The notes under the pieces are model-generated. The model was not told the origin of the DNA and made no database searches. It worked only from the letters and a program-made list of their open reading frames with translations. This document shows, in pieces, positions 36,555 through 44,405 of a stretch of DNA of 64,000 nucleotides. Numbering within the stretch: the stretch's first letter is position 1; every line of letters begins with the position of its first letter. A program made the translations under genes and the position numbers. Origin of the DNA: Saccharothrix ecbatanensis (GTDB lineage Bacteria; Actinomycetota; Actinomycetes; Mycobacteriales; Pseudonocardiaceae); contig NZ_JACHMO010000001.1 of NCBI RefSeq assembly GCF_014205015.1, forward strand, positions 7,812,001 to 7,876,000. The letters are read 5' to 3'.

Positions 36555-37811
36555 ATGCGACGTACCACCCTCGTGACCGCAGTGGCGGCAGCCGGCGCCC
36601 TCATCCTCACCGCGTGCGGTGGTGGCGACGGCGGATCCGCGTCCGGCGACTCCGGTGAGATCACTTTCTGGGACACCAGCGGCCCGAACGAGAGCCCGGT
36701 GTTCACCAAGATCGCGCAGGAATGCGCGACCAAGGGCGGCTACAAGGTCAAGACCGAGACGGTCGCCTTCGACCAGGCCCTGAACAACTACCGCACCGCC
36801 GCCCAGGGCGGTCAGGGCCCGGACGTGTTCCGCGCCGAGGTCGCCTGGGTGCCGCAGCTGGCCAAGCTCGGCTACGTGGTCGACCTGACCGGCACCGAGC
36901 TGGCCACCGACACGGCCGACTTCCTGGAGACCCCGCTGGGCTCGACCAAGTACGACGGCAAGTCGTACGGCGTCCCCCAGGTCACCGACTCGCTGGCGCT
37001 GTTCTACAACAAGAAGCTGCTGGCCGACGCCGGTGTCACGCCGCCGAAGACGTGGGACGAGGTGAAGGCCGCCGCGGCCAAGCTCGGCGGCGAGAAGACG
37101 ATCTTCATCAACAACGACGCCTACTACGCGCTGCCGTTCATGTACGGCGCCGGCGGCGACCTGGTCGACGCGGACACGAAGAAGATCGTGGTCAACTCGG
37201 CGGAGAACGTGAAGGCGCTGGAGACCGCCAAGGGCCTGCTGGACGCCAAGGCCGCGTCCACCGCGCTCGACCCGGCGAACTCCTACAACAACATGCAGGC
37301 CGCGTTCACGTCCGGCGAGGTCGCCATGGTGATCAACGGCCCGTGGTCGGTGGCCGACTACCTCAAGGGCGCCGCGTTCACCGACGCCGCCAACCTGGGC
37401 ATCGCTCCCGTCCCCGGCGACACCGCGGGCAAGGGCTCCGCGCCCGTCGGCGGCCACGACTACGTGATCCGGCAGGGCACCAAGGCCAAGGACTCGTCGA
37501 TCAAGTTCATCGCCTGCATGAGCAGCGTCGAGTCGCAGGTCCAGGTCGCCAAGGAACTGGGCCTGCTGCCCACCCGCAAGTCCGCCTACGAGAACGCGGA
37601 CGTGAAGTCGAACGCGGTCGTGTCGGCGTTCGAGCCGGTCGTCACCGCCGCCCACCCGCGCGCGTGGATCCCCGAGGGCGGGCAGCTGTTCGACCCGCTG
37701 AAGATCGCCTACGCGGACGTGCTGGCGGGCAAGAAGGACGCCAAGACGGCGCTGGACGAGGTCGCCAAGGCCTACAAGGACACCGTCGTCCCCGAGTACA
37801 CCGTCGGCTGA
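36555..37811 (+). CDS. Maltose-type ABC transporter substrate-binding lipoprotein
   Basis: 418 residues. A signal peptide ends in the lipobox LTAC with Cys near residue 21, so the protein is a lipoprotein. The mature part is a family 1 solute-binding fold (ITFWDTSGPNES, YGVPQVTDSLALFYNKK, MVINGPWSV, and a Trp-containing AHPRAWIPEGG near the end) similar to MalE-type proteins of Streptomyces. Maltose or maltodextrin is the best guess for the ligand. The ATG at 36555 follows CAGGAGGGA. Regulated probably by the divergent LacI protein. Confidence 0.88.
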   Translation: MRRTTLVTAVAAAGALILTACGGGDGGSASGDSGEITFWDTSGPNESPVFTKIAQECATKGGYKVKTETVAFDQALNNYRTAAQGGQGPDVFRAEVAWVPQLAKLGYVVDLTGTELATDTADFLETPLGSTKYDGKSYGVPQVTDSLALFYNKKLLADAGVTPPKTWDEVKAAAAKLGGEKTIFINNDAYYALPFMYGAGGDLVDADTKKIVVNSAENVKALETAKGLLDAKAASTALDPANSYNNMQAAFTSGEVAMVINGPWSVADYLKGAAFTDAANLGIAPVPGDTAGKGSAPVGGHDYVIRQGTKAKDSSIKFIACMSSVESQVQVAKELGLLPTRKSAYENADVKSNAVVSAFEPVVTAAHPRAWIPEGGQLFDPLKIAYADVLAGKKDAKTALDEVAKAYKDTVVPEYTVG

Positions 37812-37820
37812 CCGACCCTC

Positions 37821-37854
37821 GCGGCGCCCGGCTCGCACGTGGGCCGGGCGCCGC
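37821..37854 (+). terminator. Intercistronic hairpin between binding protein and permease genes
   Basis: GCGGCGCCCGGC (37821-37832) pairs perfectly with GCCGGGCGCCGC (37843-37854) over 10 nt. Such hairpins after binding-protein genes commonly attenuate transcription or protect the upstream mRNA, keeping the binding protein in excess. Confidence 0.7.
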
Positions 37855-37876
37855 GGGGCAGCGAAGGGAGACTTCG

Positions 37877-38797
37877 GTGCGCAGGTTCCTGGACCGGCAC
37901 TGGTACGCGTACGCGATGGTGCTGCCGGTCGTGGTGGTCATCGCGGTGCTGGTGCTGTTCCCGCTCGCCCAGGGCGTGTTCTTCACCTTCACCAACATCA
38001 ACGAAGGCAACATCGCCAACCCGATCCTCGACCGGCCGGCGTCCTACGTCTCCGTTGGCCTCGACAACTACCTGAAGATCCTGTCCGGCGACGCGAGCTA
38101 CGGCGCGTTCTGGTCGACGCTCGTGCGCACGCTGGTCTGGACGTTCGGCTGCGTGTTCTTCCACTACACGATCGGCCTCGGCCTGGCGCTGCTGCTCAAC
38201 CGCCAGGTGCGCGGACGGTCGGTCTACCGGGTGCTGCTGATCCTGCCGTGGGCGGTGCCCGCGTTCATCAGCGCGTTCGCGTGGAAGTACATGTTCAACG
38301 CGCAGTACGGGATCATCAACCAGTTCCTGCGCTTCCTCGGGCTGGACGACCCGCCGGTGTGGCTGGGCCAGTCCGACTGGGCGCTGGTCGCGGTGATCAT
38401 CGTGAACGTGTGGCTAGGCGTGCCGTTCATGATGGTGGCGCTGCTGGGCGGGCTCCAGTCGATCCCCGGCGACCTCTACGAGGCGGCCGAGGTGGACGGC
38501 GCGACGCCGTGGCAGCGGTTCCGGAACGTGACGCTGCCGGGCTTGAGGTCCGTGTCCAGCACGGTGGTGCTGCTCGGCATCATCTGGACGTTCAACATGT
38601 TCGCGATCATCTACCTGATCACCGGGCCGAACCCGAACACCCGGATCCTGGTGACGTACGCGTTCGAGCGGTTCTTCTCCGGGGCGTCCCGGGACTTCGC
38701 GGTGGCGTCGACCTACGGCGTGCTGATCCTGTCCGTGCTGCTCGTGTTCGCGGGCGTGTACCGGCGCGCGCTGCGCAAGCAAGGCGAGGTGTGGTGA
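37877..38797 (+). CDS. Sugar ABC transporter permease, MalF type
   Basis: 306 residues with six transmembrane segments. The EAA loop that docks to the ATPase reads EAAEVDGATPWQRFRNVTLPG near residue 195. The first periplasmic loop is short, unlike enterobacterial MalF. GTG at 37877 follows AAGGGAG. The stop overlaps the next permease start (TGATG). Confidence 0.92.
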   Translation: MRRFLDRHWYAYAMVLPVVVVIAVLVLFPLAQGVFFTFTNINEGNIANPILDRPASYVSVGLDNYLKILSGDASYGAFWSTLVRTLVWTFGCVFFHYTIGLGLALLLNRQVRGRSVYRVLLILPWAVPAFISAFAWKYMFNAQYGIINQFLRFLGLDDPPVWLGQSDWALVAVIIVNVWLGVPFMMVALLGGLQSIPGDLYEAAEVDGATPWQRFRNVTLPGLRSVSSTVVLLGIIWTFNMFAIIYLITGPNPNTRILVTYAFERFFSGASRDFAVASTYGVLILSVLLVFAGVYRRALRKQGEVW

Positions 38798-39714
38798 TGA
38801 CGGTCGAAGCGGCGTCGGTGAAGGTGGTCCAGCCGGAGCAGGTCGCGCGGCGGCGCCCGGAGCGGCTGCGGAAGCGCACGGACCGGTCGCGGTTGGCGAG
38901 CGTCGGGCTGCACGGCGCGTTGGTGGTGGCGTCGCTGATCGCGGTGTTCCCGGTGTTCTGGGTGCTGGTGACGTCGTTCAAGCCGGACGCGAAGGCCGTG
39001 GAGACCACGCCGAAGCTGGTGAACGACTCCAGCCTGGACAACTACGTGCGGATCCTCGCCGGCGACAAGGGCGACTTCCTGGCGTGGTTCGGGAACTCGG
39101 TGCTGATCGCGTTGATGACGACGGTGCTGGCGGTGTTCCTGTCGGCGACGACGGGGTACGCGGCGTCGCGGTTCCGGTTCCCGGGCAAGCGGTCGCTGAT
39201 GCTGTCGTTCCTGGTCGTGCAGATGTTCCCGTTCGCGGTGTTGATCGTGCCGCTGTACAACATTCTGCTCGTGCTGGGGTTGCAAGGCACGTCGATGGGC
39301 CTGGTGCTGGTCTACTGCACGACCGCCGTGCCGTTCTGCACGTACATGCTGAAGGGCTACTTCGACACCATCCCGAACGACATCGACGAGGCCGGGCGGG
39401 TGGACGGCTTGTCGCCGTTCGGTGTGTTCTGGCGGCTCGTGCTGCCACTGGCCCGCCCGGGACTCGCCGTGACCGCGTTCTACGCGTTCCTGACGGCGTG
39501 GGGCGAGGTGGCGTTCGCGTCGGCGTTCTTGTCGGCGGCGGACGAGTCGAAGACGCTGGCGGTCGGCTTGCAGGTGTTCGTGCAGCAGAACCGGACCGAG
39601 TGGGGTCACCTGGCGGCGGCGTCGATCCTGGTGGCGATCCCGGCGATCATCGTGTTCTACCTGGTGCAGCGGTTCCTGGTGACCGGCCTGGCGTCAGGTG
39701 CGGTGAAGGGCTGA
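38797..39714 (+). CDS. Sugar ABC transporter permease, MalG type
   Basis: 305 residues with six transmembrane segments and the EAA loop DEAGRVDGLSPFGVFWRLVLP. A basic 30-residue cytoplasmic N-terminus precedes the first helix. It pairs with the MalF-type permease, with which it overlaps by one base. A hairpin terminator follows, so the ATPase is transcribed separately. Confidence 0.92.
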   Translation: MTVEAASVKVVQPEQVARRRPERLRKRTDRSRLASVGLHGALVVASLIAVFPVFWVLVTSFKPDAKAVETTPKLVNDSSLDNYVRILAGDKGDFLAWFGNSVLIALMTTVLAVFLSATTGYAASRFRFPGKRSLMLSFLVVQMFPFAVLIVPLYNILLVLGLQGTSMGLVLVYCTTAVPFCTYMLKGYFDTIPNDIDEAGRVDGLSPFGVFWRLVLPLARPGLAVTAFYAFLTAWGEVAFASAFLSAADESKTLAVGLQVFVQQNRTEWGHLAAASILVAIPAIIVFYLVQRFLVTGLASGAVKG

Positions 39715-39721
39715 GCGGTGT

Positions 39722-39745
39722 GGGGCCTCCTGGCGCGGAGGCCCC
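39722..39745 (+). terminator. Terminator of the sugar permease operon
   Basis: GGGGCCTCC (39722-39730) pairs with GGAGGCCCC (39737-39745) over TGGCGC. Confidence 0.75.
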
Positions 39746-39800
39746 CACTCAGACCTCGATGACCTCGACGATCGATTCCAGGCCGCCGGACGCGTGGTGA

Positions 39801-40079
39801 TCAGCCACGGCGGCGCTCCCACGGGTCGTCATCCCCGATGCGATCTTCGTTGCCGAAGAACTCGTCCGCTTCCGCGCGCATCTGCGCGTAGTCGACCCTC
39901 GGCAACGGCATGAGCCGTTCGATGACCTCGTCCGTGGCCAACCGCCGCCTGGGCGTCGGCGGGTGGAGTTCCATGACCACGTCCCCGTCGCGCACGACGT
40001 GGTAAGTCTCGCCCGTCTCGACGGCTTCGATGACCTCGGCGGGGTTGTCGATGAACTCCCGTTGGCTGATGACCTTCAC
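39801..40079 (-). CDS. Orphan Phd/YefM-type antitoxin
   Basis: 92 residues from GTG at 40079. The N-terminus KVISQREFIDNPAEVIEAVETGETYHV is a typical Phd/YefM DNA-binding/dimerisation domain, and the tail (ADEFFGNEDRIGDDDPWERR) is acidic as in toxin-neutralising segments. No toxin gene follows: only a 19-codon frame overlaps its stop before the terminator of the permease operon. It is inserted between the sugar permeases and their ATPase. It may be a remnant or may act with an unlinked toxin. Confidence 0.75.
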   Translation of the reverse strand: MKVISQREFIDNPAEVIEAVETGETYHVVRDGDVVMELHPPTPRRRLATDEVIERLMPLPRVDYAQMRAEADEFFGNEDRIGDDDPWERRRG

Positions 40080-40236
40080 ACCGGCAAGGTTAGGGACCGC
40101 CTGCGCCGCCGTCCAGGAGCGATACCGCTGGTCAAACGCCTGCTGACCAGCCTCGATCAGGTGACGGCACCCCGCCGCGCGCCGGTGCCGTCCTCGGCTG
40201 AACCGATCCGGAATTAGACCAATCCACCTGTTCCCG

Positions 40237-40249
40237 TAAGCGCTTGCAA
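40237..40249. promoter_or_regulatory. LacI-type operator upstream of the sugar ATPase gene
   Basis: TAAGCGCTTGCAA (40237-40249) is the inverse of the motif TTGCAAGCGCCTT found at 36504-36516 upstream of the binding-protein gene. It lies 43 bp before the ATPase start and suggests common repression of both transcripts. Confidence 0.6.
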
Positions 40250-40292
40250 TCCCTAACGTTGCCGCAAAGCTTGGTAGTGAAAGGTGCGTGGC

Positions 40293-41393
40293 ATGGCAGA
40301 GGTCGCTTATCTCAAGGCTTCGCGGATCTTCTCCGGCAACCCGCCGGTCCGCGCGGTCGACGAGTTGTCGTTGGACGTCACCGACGGCGAGTTCCTGGTT
40401 CTGGTCGGTCCGTCCGGCTCCGGCAAGTCGACCGCGCTGCGCATGCTCGCGGGTCTGGAGGACGTGGACGAGGGCGCCATCCACATCGGTGGCAAGGACG
40501 TCACCAACGTCCCGCCCAAGGGCCGTGACATCGCGATGGTGTTCCAGTCCTACGCGCTGTACCCGCACATGACGGTCGCGGAGAACATGGGCTTCGCGCT
40601 CAAGCTCCGCGGCGTCAACAAGCTCGAGGTCAAGGAGAAGGTCGCCGAGGCGGCCAAGATGCTCGACCTCGAGAAGTACCTGGACCGCAAGCCGAAGGCG
40701 CTGTCCGGCGGTCAGCGGCAGCGTGTCGCGATGGGCCGCGCGATCGTCCGCGAGCCCTCCGTGTTCCTCATGGACGAGCCGCTGTCCAACCTGGACGCGA
40801 AGCTCCGCGTGGAGACCCGCGCGAACATCGCCGCCCTCCAGGCCCGGCTCGGCACCACCACGATCTACGTCACGCACGACCAGGTCGAGGCCATGACCAT
40901 GGGCCACCGGGTCGCCGTGCTCAAGGACGGCCTGCTCCAGCAGTGCGACACCCCGCGCGCGCTGTACGACAAGCCGGCCAACGCGTTCGTCGCCGGGTTC
41001 ATGGGCTCGCCCGCGATGAACCTGAAGACCGTGCCGCTGACGTCGGAGGGCGCGAAGCTCGACGGCATCGTGGTGCCGCTGGAGCGCCGCATGATGGACA
41101 AGGCCGCCGGTGAGGGCCTGTCCGAGGTCACGTTCGGCATCCGGCCCGAGTCGCTGGACATCGTCAGCTCCTCGGAGCAGGGCATGGAGATGACCGTCGA
41201 GCTGGTCGAGGAGCTGGGCGCGGACGCGCTCATGCACGGCTCGGTCCGCATCGGCAACGTGCCCGAGCGGTTCGTGGTCCGCGTGGACGGCCGCACGCCG
41301 CCCACCCTGGGCCAGACCGTCAAGGTCGCCGTCCGTGACGCCAGCGAGGTCCACCTGTTCCACCCGGAGTCGGGTCACCGCCTCACCGACTGA
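40293..41393 (+). CDS. Multiple-sugar ABC transporter ATPase (MsiK/UgpC/MalK type)
   Basis: 366 residues. The ATPase domain has Walker A GPSGSGKST, signature LSGGQRQR, Walker B VFLMDEPLSNLDA and the H-loop THDQ. The C-terminal third is the OB-fold regulatory domain (FGIRPESLDI), as in MsiK, which energises several sugar importers in Streptomyces. ATG at 40293 follows AAAGG. It is likely the ATPase of the upstream maltose-type system because the operator motif is shared, and may serve others. Terminated by the hairpin at 41407. Confidence 0.93.
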   Translation: MAEVAYLKASRIFSGNPPVRAVDELSLDVTDGEFLVLVGPSGSGKSTALRMLAGLEDVDEGAIHIGGKDVTNVPPKGRDIAMVFQSYALYPHMTVAENMGFALKLRGVNKLEVKEKVAEAAKMLDLEKYLDRKPKALSGGQRQRVAMGRAIVREPSVFLMDEPLSNLDAKLRVETRANIAALQARLGTTTIYVTHDQVEAMTMGHRVAVLKDGLLQQCDTPRALYDKPANAFVAGFMGSPAMNLKTVPLTSEGAKLDGIVVPLERRMMDKAAGEGLSEVTFGIRPESLDIVSSSEQGMEMTVELVEELGADALMHGSVRIGNVPERFVVRVDGRTPPTLGQTVKVAVRDASEVHLFHPESGHRLTD

Positions 41394-41406
41394 CGTCCGA
41401 TTCGCA

Positions 41407-41452
41407 CACCACAGGGGCCATCTCCGTCCACACGGAGGTGGCCCCTGTGGTG
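41407..41452 (+). terminator. Long hairpin terminator of the sugar ATPase gene
   Basis: The 21-nt arms 41407-41427 and 41432-41452 pair completely except for one G-U, over a 4-nt loop. Confidence 0.85.
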
Positions 41453-41517
41453 TGGCCTGTGGTGCGAGGAACACCCGGTCGGTGGACATGTCGGTCGCGG
41501 AGCGTTCTAAACTGAAC

Positions 41518-41536
41518 TCGACAACGGTTTCCATTG
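41518..41536. promoter_or_regulatory. Zur box upstream of the zinc importer
   Basis: TCGACAACGGTTTCCATTG (41518-41536) matches the actinobacterial Zur site (TTGAAAACGGTTTTCATTA) at 15 of 19 positions by eye. It lies 31 bp before znuA, so zinc-dependent repression is likely. Confidence 0.75.
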
Positions 41537-41567
41537 CCTGTGCGTCCGCCTGTCGAGGAGTGCTCTG

Positions 41568-42539
41568 ATGACTGTCCGCAACGCGTTGCTCGGCGCGGTG
41601 GCCGCCGCGACCGCCGTCGCCCTGACCGCCTGTGGCGTCCAGGACACCCCCGCCCAGGACAACGGCAAGATCAAGGTCGTCGCCTCCACCAACGTGTGGG
41701 GCAGCGTGGTCAAGGCGGTCGGCGGTGACGACGTCGAGGTCACGGCCATCATCGACGACCCGTCCGGCGACCCGCACTCCTACGAGAGCAAGCCCGCCGA
41801 CCTGGCCGCGGTGCGCGACGCCAAGCTCGTCATCTTCAACGGCGGCGGCTACGACGACTTCTTCGCCAAGCTCCTCGGCTCCGACACCGAGTCCGCCAAG
41901 AAGATCGAGGCGTTCCCGCTGTCCGGCAAGGCCGACGGGCACTCCGAGCCCGAGACGTCCGCCGAGCCCGAGACCGGCGAAGCGGGCCATGAAGAAGGCC
42001 ACGAAGAGGGCCACGACCACGCCGTCAACGAGCACGTCTGGTACGACTTCTCGTCCGTCCGCAAGGTCGCCGACCAGGCCGCCGCCGACCTCGGCGCGAT
42101 CGAGCCGGGCAAGAAGGCCGCGTTCGAGGCCAACGCCAAGGACTTCGGCGCCAAGCTGACCGCCCTTGAGCAGCGCGTCGAGGGCAAGGGCGCAGGCAAG
42201 AAGGTCATCGCGACCGAGGCCGTCGCCCACTACCTGCTCGACACCGCCGGCGTCGAGGACGTCACGCCCGAGTCGTTCGCCGAGGCCGTGGAGAACGAGA
42301 CCGACATCCCCGCCGCGGCGCTCGCCGACGTCACCCGCCTGATCGAGCAGAAGCAGATCGTCGCGCTGGTCAACAACGCGCAGACGGAGAACGCGGGCAC
42401 CCGGCAGGTCGTGGACAAGGCCAAGGCCGCGGGCGTGCCGGTCACCGAGGTGACCGAGACGCTGCCCGAGGGCGCCACGGGTTACCTTGACTGGATGACG
42501 AAGCAGGTCGACTCGCTGGTGGGGGCGCTCGGCGCATGA
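41568..42539 (+). CDS. znuA: Zinc ABC transporter substrate-binding lipoprotein
   Basis: 323 residues. The signal peptide ends in a lipobox (LTAC, Cys near residue 22). A cluster A-I metal-binding fold follows: the first ligand His is in GDPHSYESKP. A His/Glu-rich loop typical of zinc-specific proteins (HEEGHEEGHDH) precedes NEHVWYD with the second His, and a third is in TEAVAHYLL. A Zur box precedes it and the ATPase start overlaps its stop by 4 bp. Confidence 0.93.
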   Translation: MTVRNALLGAVAAATAVALTACGVQDTPAQDNGKIKVVASTNVWGSVVKAVGGDDVEVTAIIDDPSGDPHSYESKPADLAAVRDAKLVIFNGGGYDDFFAKLLGSDTESAKKIEAFPLSGKADGHSEPETSAEPETGEAGHEEGHEEGHDHAVNEHVWYDFSSVRKVADQAAADLGAIEPGKKAAFEANAKDFGAKLTALEQRVEGKGAGKKVIATEAVAHYLLDTAGVEDVTPESFAEAVENETDIPAAALADVTRLIEQKQIVALVNNAQTENAGTRQVVDKAKAAGVPVTEVTETLPEGATGYLDWMTKQVDSLVGALGA

Positions 42540-43372
42540 GAGTTCCCGGCACGACAGCCCCCCAGGTGGCGGACCGGTCCACGCGCGCCGCGGTCGCGTT
42601 GCGCGGCGCGCGCCTGTCCTACGGCGATCGGGTGCTGTGGGACGGGCTGGACCTGGACGTCGCCCCGGGTGAGTTCGTGGCCGTGCTCGGACCGAACGGC
42701 TCGGGCAAGACCAGCCTCATCCGGGTGCTGCTCGGCCTCCAGCCGCTGTCCTCCGGCACCGTGCGCGTCGCGGGCGGCAACCGGCGCATCGGCTACATCC
42801 CGCAGCAGCGGGCGATCGACGTCAGCCTCACCCTGCGCGGCCGTGACCTCGTCGGCTTCGGCCTGGACGGGCACGGCTGGGGCATCGGCTGGCGGAACCG
42901 GAAGGAACGCCGGGCCAGGGTGGACGCCGCGCTGGAGTCCGTCGGCGCGATGCGGTACGCCGACGAGCCGATCGGCCTGCTCTCCGGCGGCGAGCAGCAG
43001 CGGTTGAGGGTGGCGCAGGCCCTGGTCGGCGACCCCGAGGTGCTGCTCTGCGACGAGCCGCTGCTCTCGCTCGACCTCGCCCACCAACGCGTGGTCAGCG
43101 ACCTGATCGACGCCCGGCGCCGCGCCGCGGGCACGGCCGTCCTGTTCGTCACGCACGAGATCAACCCGATCCTCCCGCTGGTCGACCGGGTGCTGTACCT
43201 GGTCGAGGGCCGGTTCCGGATCGGCTCGCCCGCCGAGGTGATGACCTCGCGGACGTTGACCGAGCTCTACCGGACGAACGTCGAGGTGGTCCGCGTGCGC
43301 GACCAGATCCACGTGGTCGGCGCGCAGCACGTGTGCGAAGACGAGCCGCACCACGTGGCGGATGAGGGCTGA
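42536..43372 (+). CDS. znuC: Zinc ABC transporter ATP-binding protein
   Basis: 278 residues. Walker A GPNGSGKT, Q-loop IPQQRAID, signature LSGGEQQR, Walker B VLLCDEPLLSLDL and H-loop THEINP are present. The C-terminus ends in CEDEPHHVADEG, with a His pair that could sense metal. ATGA overlap with znuA and one-base overlap with znuB show strict co-translation. Confidence 0.93.
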   Translation: MRVPGTTAPQVADRSTRAAVALRGARLSYGDRVLWDGLDLDVAPGEFVAVLGPNGSGKTSLIRVLLGLQPLSSGTVRVAGGNRRIGYIPQQRAIDVSLTLRGRDLVGFGLDGHGWGIGWRNRKERRARVDAALESVGAMRYADEPIGLLSGGEQQRLRVAQALVGDPEVLLCDEPLLSLDLAHQRVVSDLIDARRRAAGTAVLFVTHEINPILPLVDRVLYLVEGRFRIGSPAEVMTSRTLTELYRTNVEVVRVRDQIHVVGAQHVCEDEPHHVADEG

Positions 43373-44202
43373 TGGAGAACTTCCTGGACCTGGACATCAC
43401 CCTGGACGTGTTGCGCTACGTCCAGCCGATGCTCATCGCGGGCGCCCTGCTCGGGCTGCTGGGCGGGCTGCTCGGCCCGCTCATCGTCACCCGCAAGATG
43501 GCGTTCGCCGTGCACGGCACGAGCGAGTTGGCGTTCACCGGCGCCGCGGCGGCCCTGCTGATCGGGATCGGCGTCGGGTACGGCGCGCTGGCCGGGTCGG
43601 TCATCGCCGCCCTGCTGCTGGGGCTGTTGAGCACGCGTGACTCGGACCGCGACTCGGTGATCGGCGCGATCCTGGCGTTCGGCCTCGGCCTCGGCGTGCT
43701 GTTCCTGGCGCTGTACGAGGGACGCGCGGCGAACAAGTTCGGCCTGCTGTTCGGGCAGGTGGTGAGCGTCGGGTCGGCGGACCTGTGGCTGCTCGTCGTC
43801 TCGTCGGTGGCCGTGCTGGTGGTGCTGGCGCTCATCTACCGGCCGCTGCACTTCGCCAGCGTGGACGCGGCCGTGGCGACGGCGCGCGGTGTGCCGGTGC
43901 GGACGTTGTCGGTGGTGTTCGCGGTCCTGGTGGGCATCGCGGTGGCGTTGAGCGTGCAGCTGGTCGGCGCACTGCTCGTGCTGTCCCTGATGATCACGCC
44001 CGCGGCGGCGGCGACCCGCGTCACCGCCAGCCCGCTCAAGGCGACCCTGTTGGCCGTCGTGTTCGCCGAGGTGTCCGTGCTCGGCGGGATGGTGCTGTCG
44101 CTCGCGCCCGGCCTGCCGGTGAGCGCCTTCGTGACCGCCGTGTCGTTCCTGATCTACCTCGTCTGCCGGCTGACGAGCGGCAAACGGGAAAGAGTGCGAT
44201 AA
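43372..44202 (+). CDS. znuB: Zinc ABC transporter permease
   Basis: 276 residues with eight to nine hydrophobic segments and the ABC-3 family pattern (MLIAGALLGLLGGLLGPLIV, then AFAVHGTSELAFTG, then GALLVLSLMITPAAAA). It forms the channel of the ZnuACB importer. Order znuA-znuC-znuB is usual for actinobacteria. The operon ends about 200 bp before the convergent diguanylate cyclase; a small hairpin (44317-44324 with 44329-44336) lies in that gap. Confidence 0.93.
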   Translation: MENFLDLDITLDVLRYVQPMLIAGALLGLLGGLLGPLIVTRKMAFAVHGTSELAFTGAAAALLIGIGVGYGALAGSVIAALLLGLLSTRDSDRDSVIGAILAFGLGLGVLFLALYEGRAANKFGLLFGQVVSVGSADLWLLVVSSVAVLVVLALIYRPLHFASVDAAVATARGVPVRTLSVVFAVLVGIAVALSVQLVGALLVLSLMITPAAAATRVTASPLKATLLAVVFAEVSVLGGMVLSLAPGLPVSAFVTAVSFLIYLVCRLTSGKRERVR

Positions 44203-44405
44203 CACGTTTGGCACCGGCCGTGAGCGGGTACACGGCCACCAGGGGGCACCCTGGCCCGCTGCCTGATGCGGGCTGTGCGGAGACTGGTGCCATGCGACGC
44301 ATGATCACGCCCGTGGACCACCGCCGTCGCGGTGGTGCTTCCGGCCGTGACCGTGGGCGTCGTGCGGCCGGCGCCGGGCACTTATGCCGAGCGGGTCACC
44401 CCGGC

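Noticed and set aside
39740..39803. 19-codon frame (starting GTGGCTGATCACC on the minus strand) overlapping the orphan antitoxin stop
   Set aside because: Too short and without resemblance to any toxin; it runs towards the permease terminator.
44203..44405. Possible small gene between znuB and the diguanylate cyclase
   Set aside because: Short frames exist but none has a ribosome-binding site or recognisable pattern; only a small hairpin is supported.
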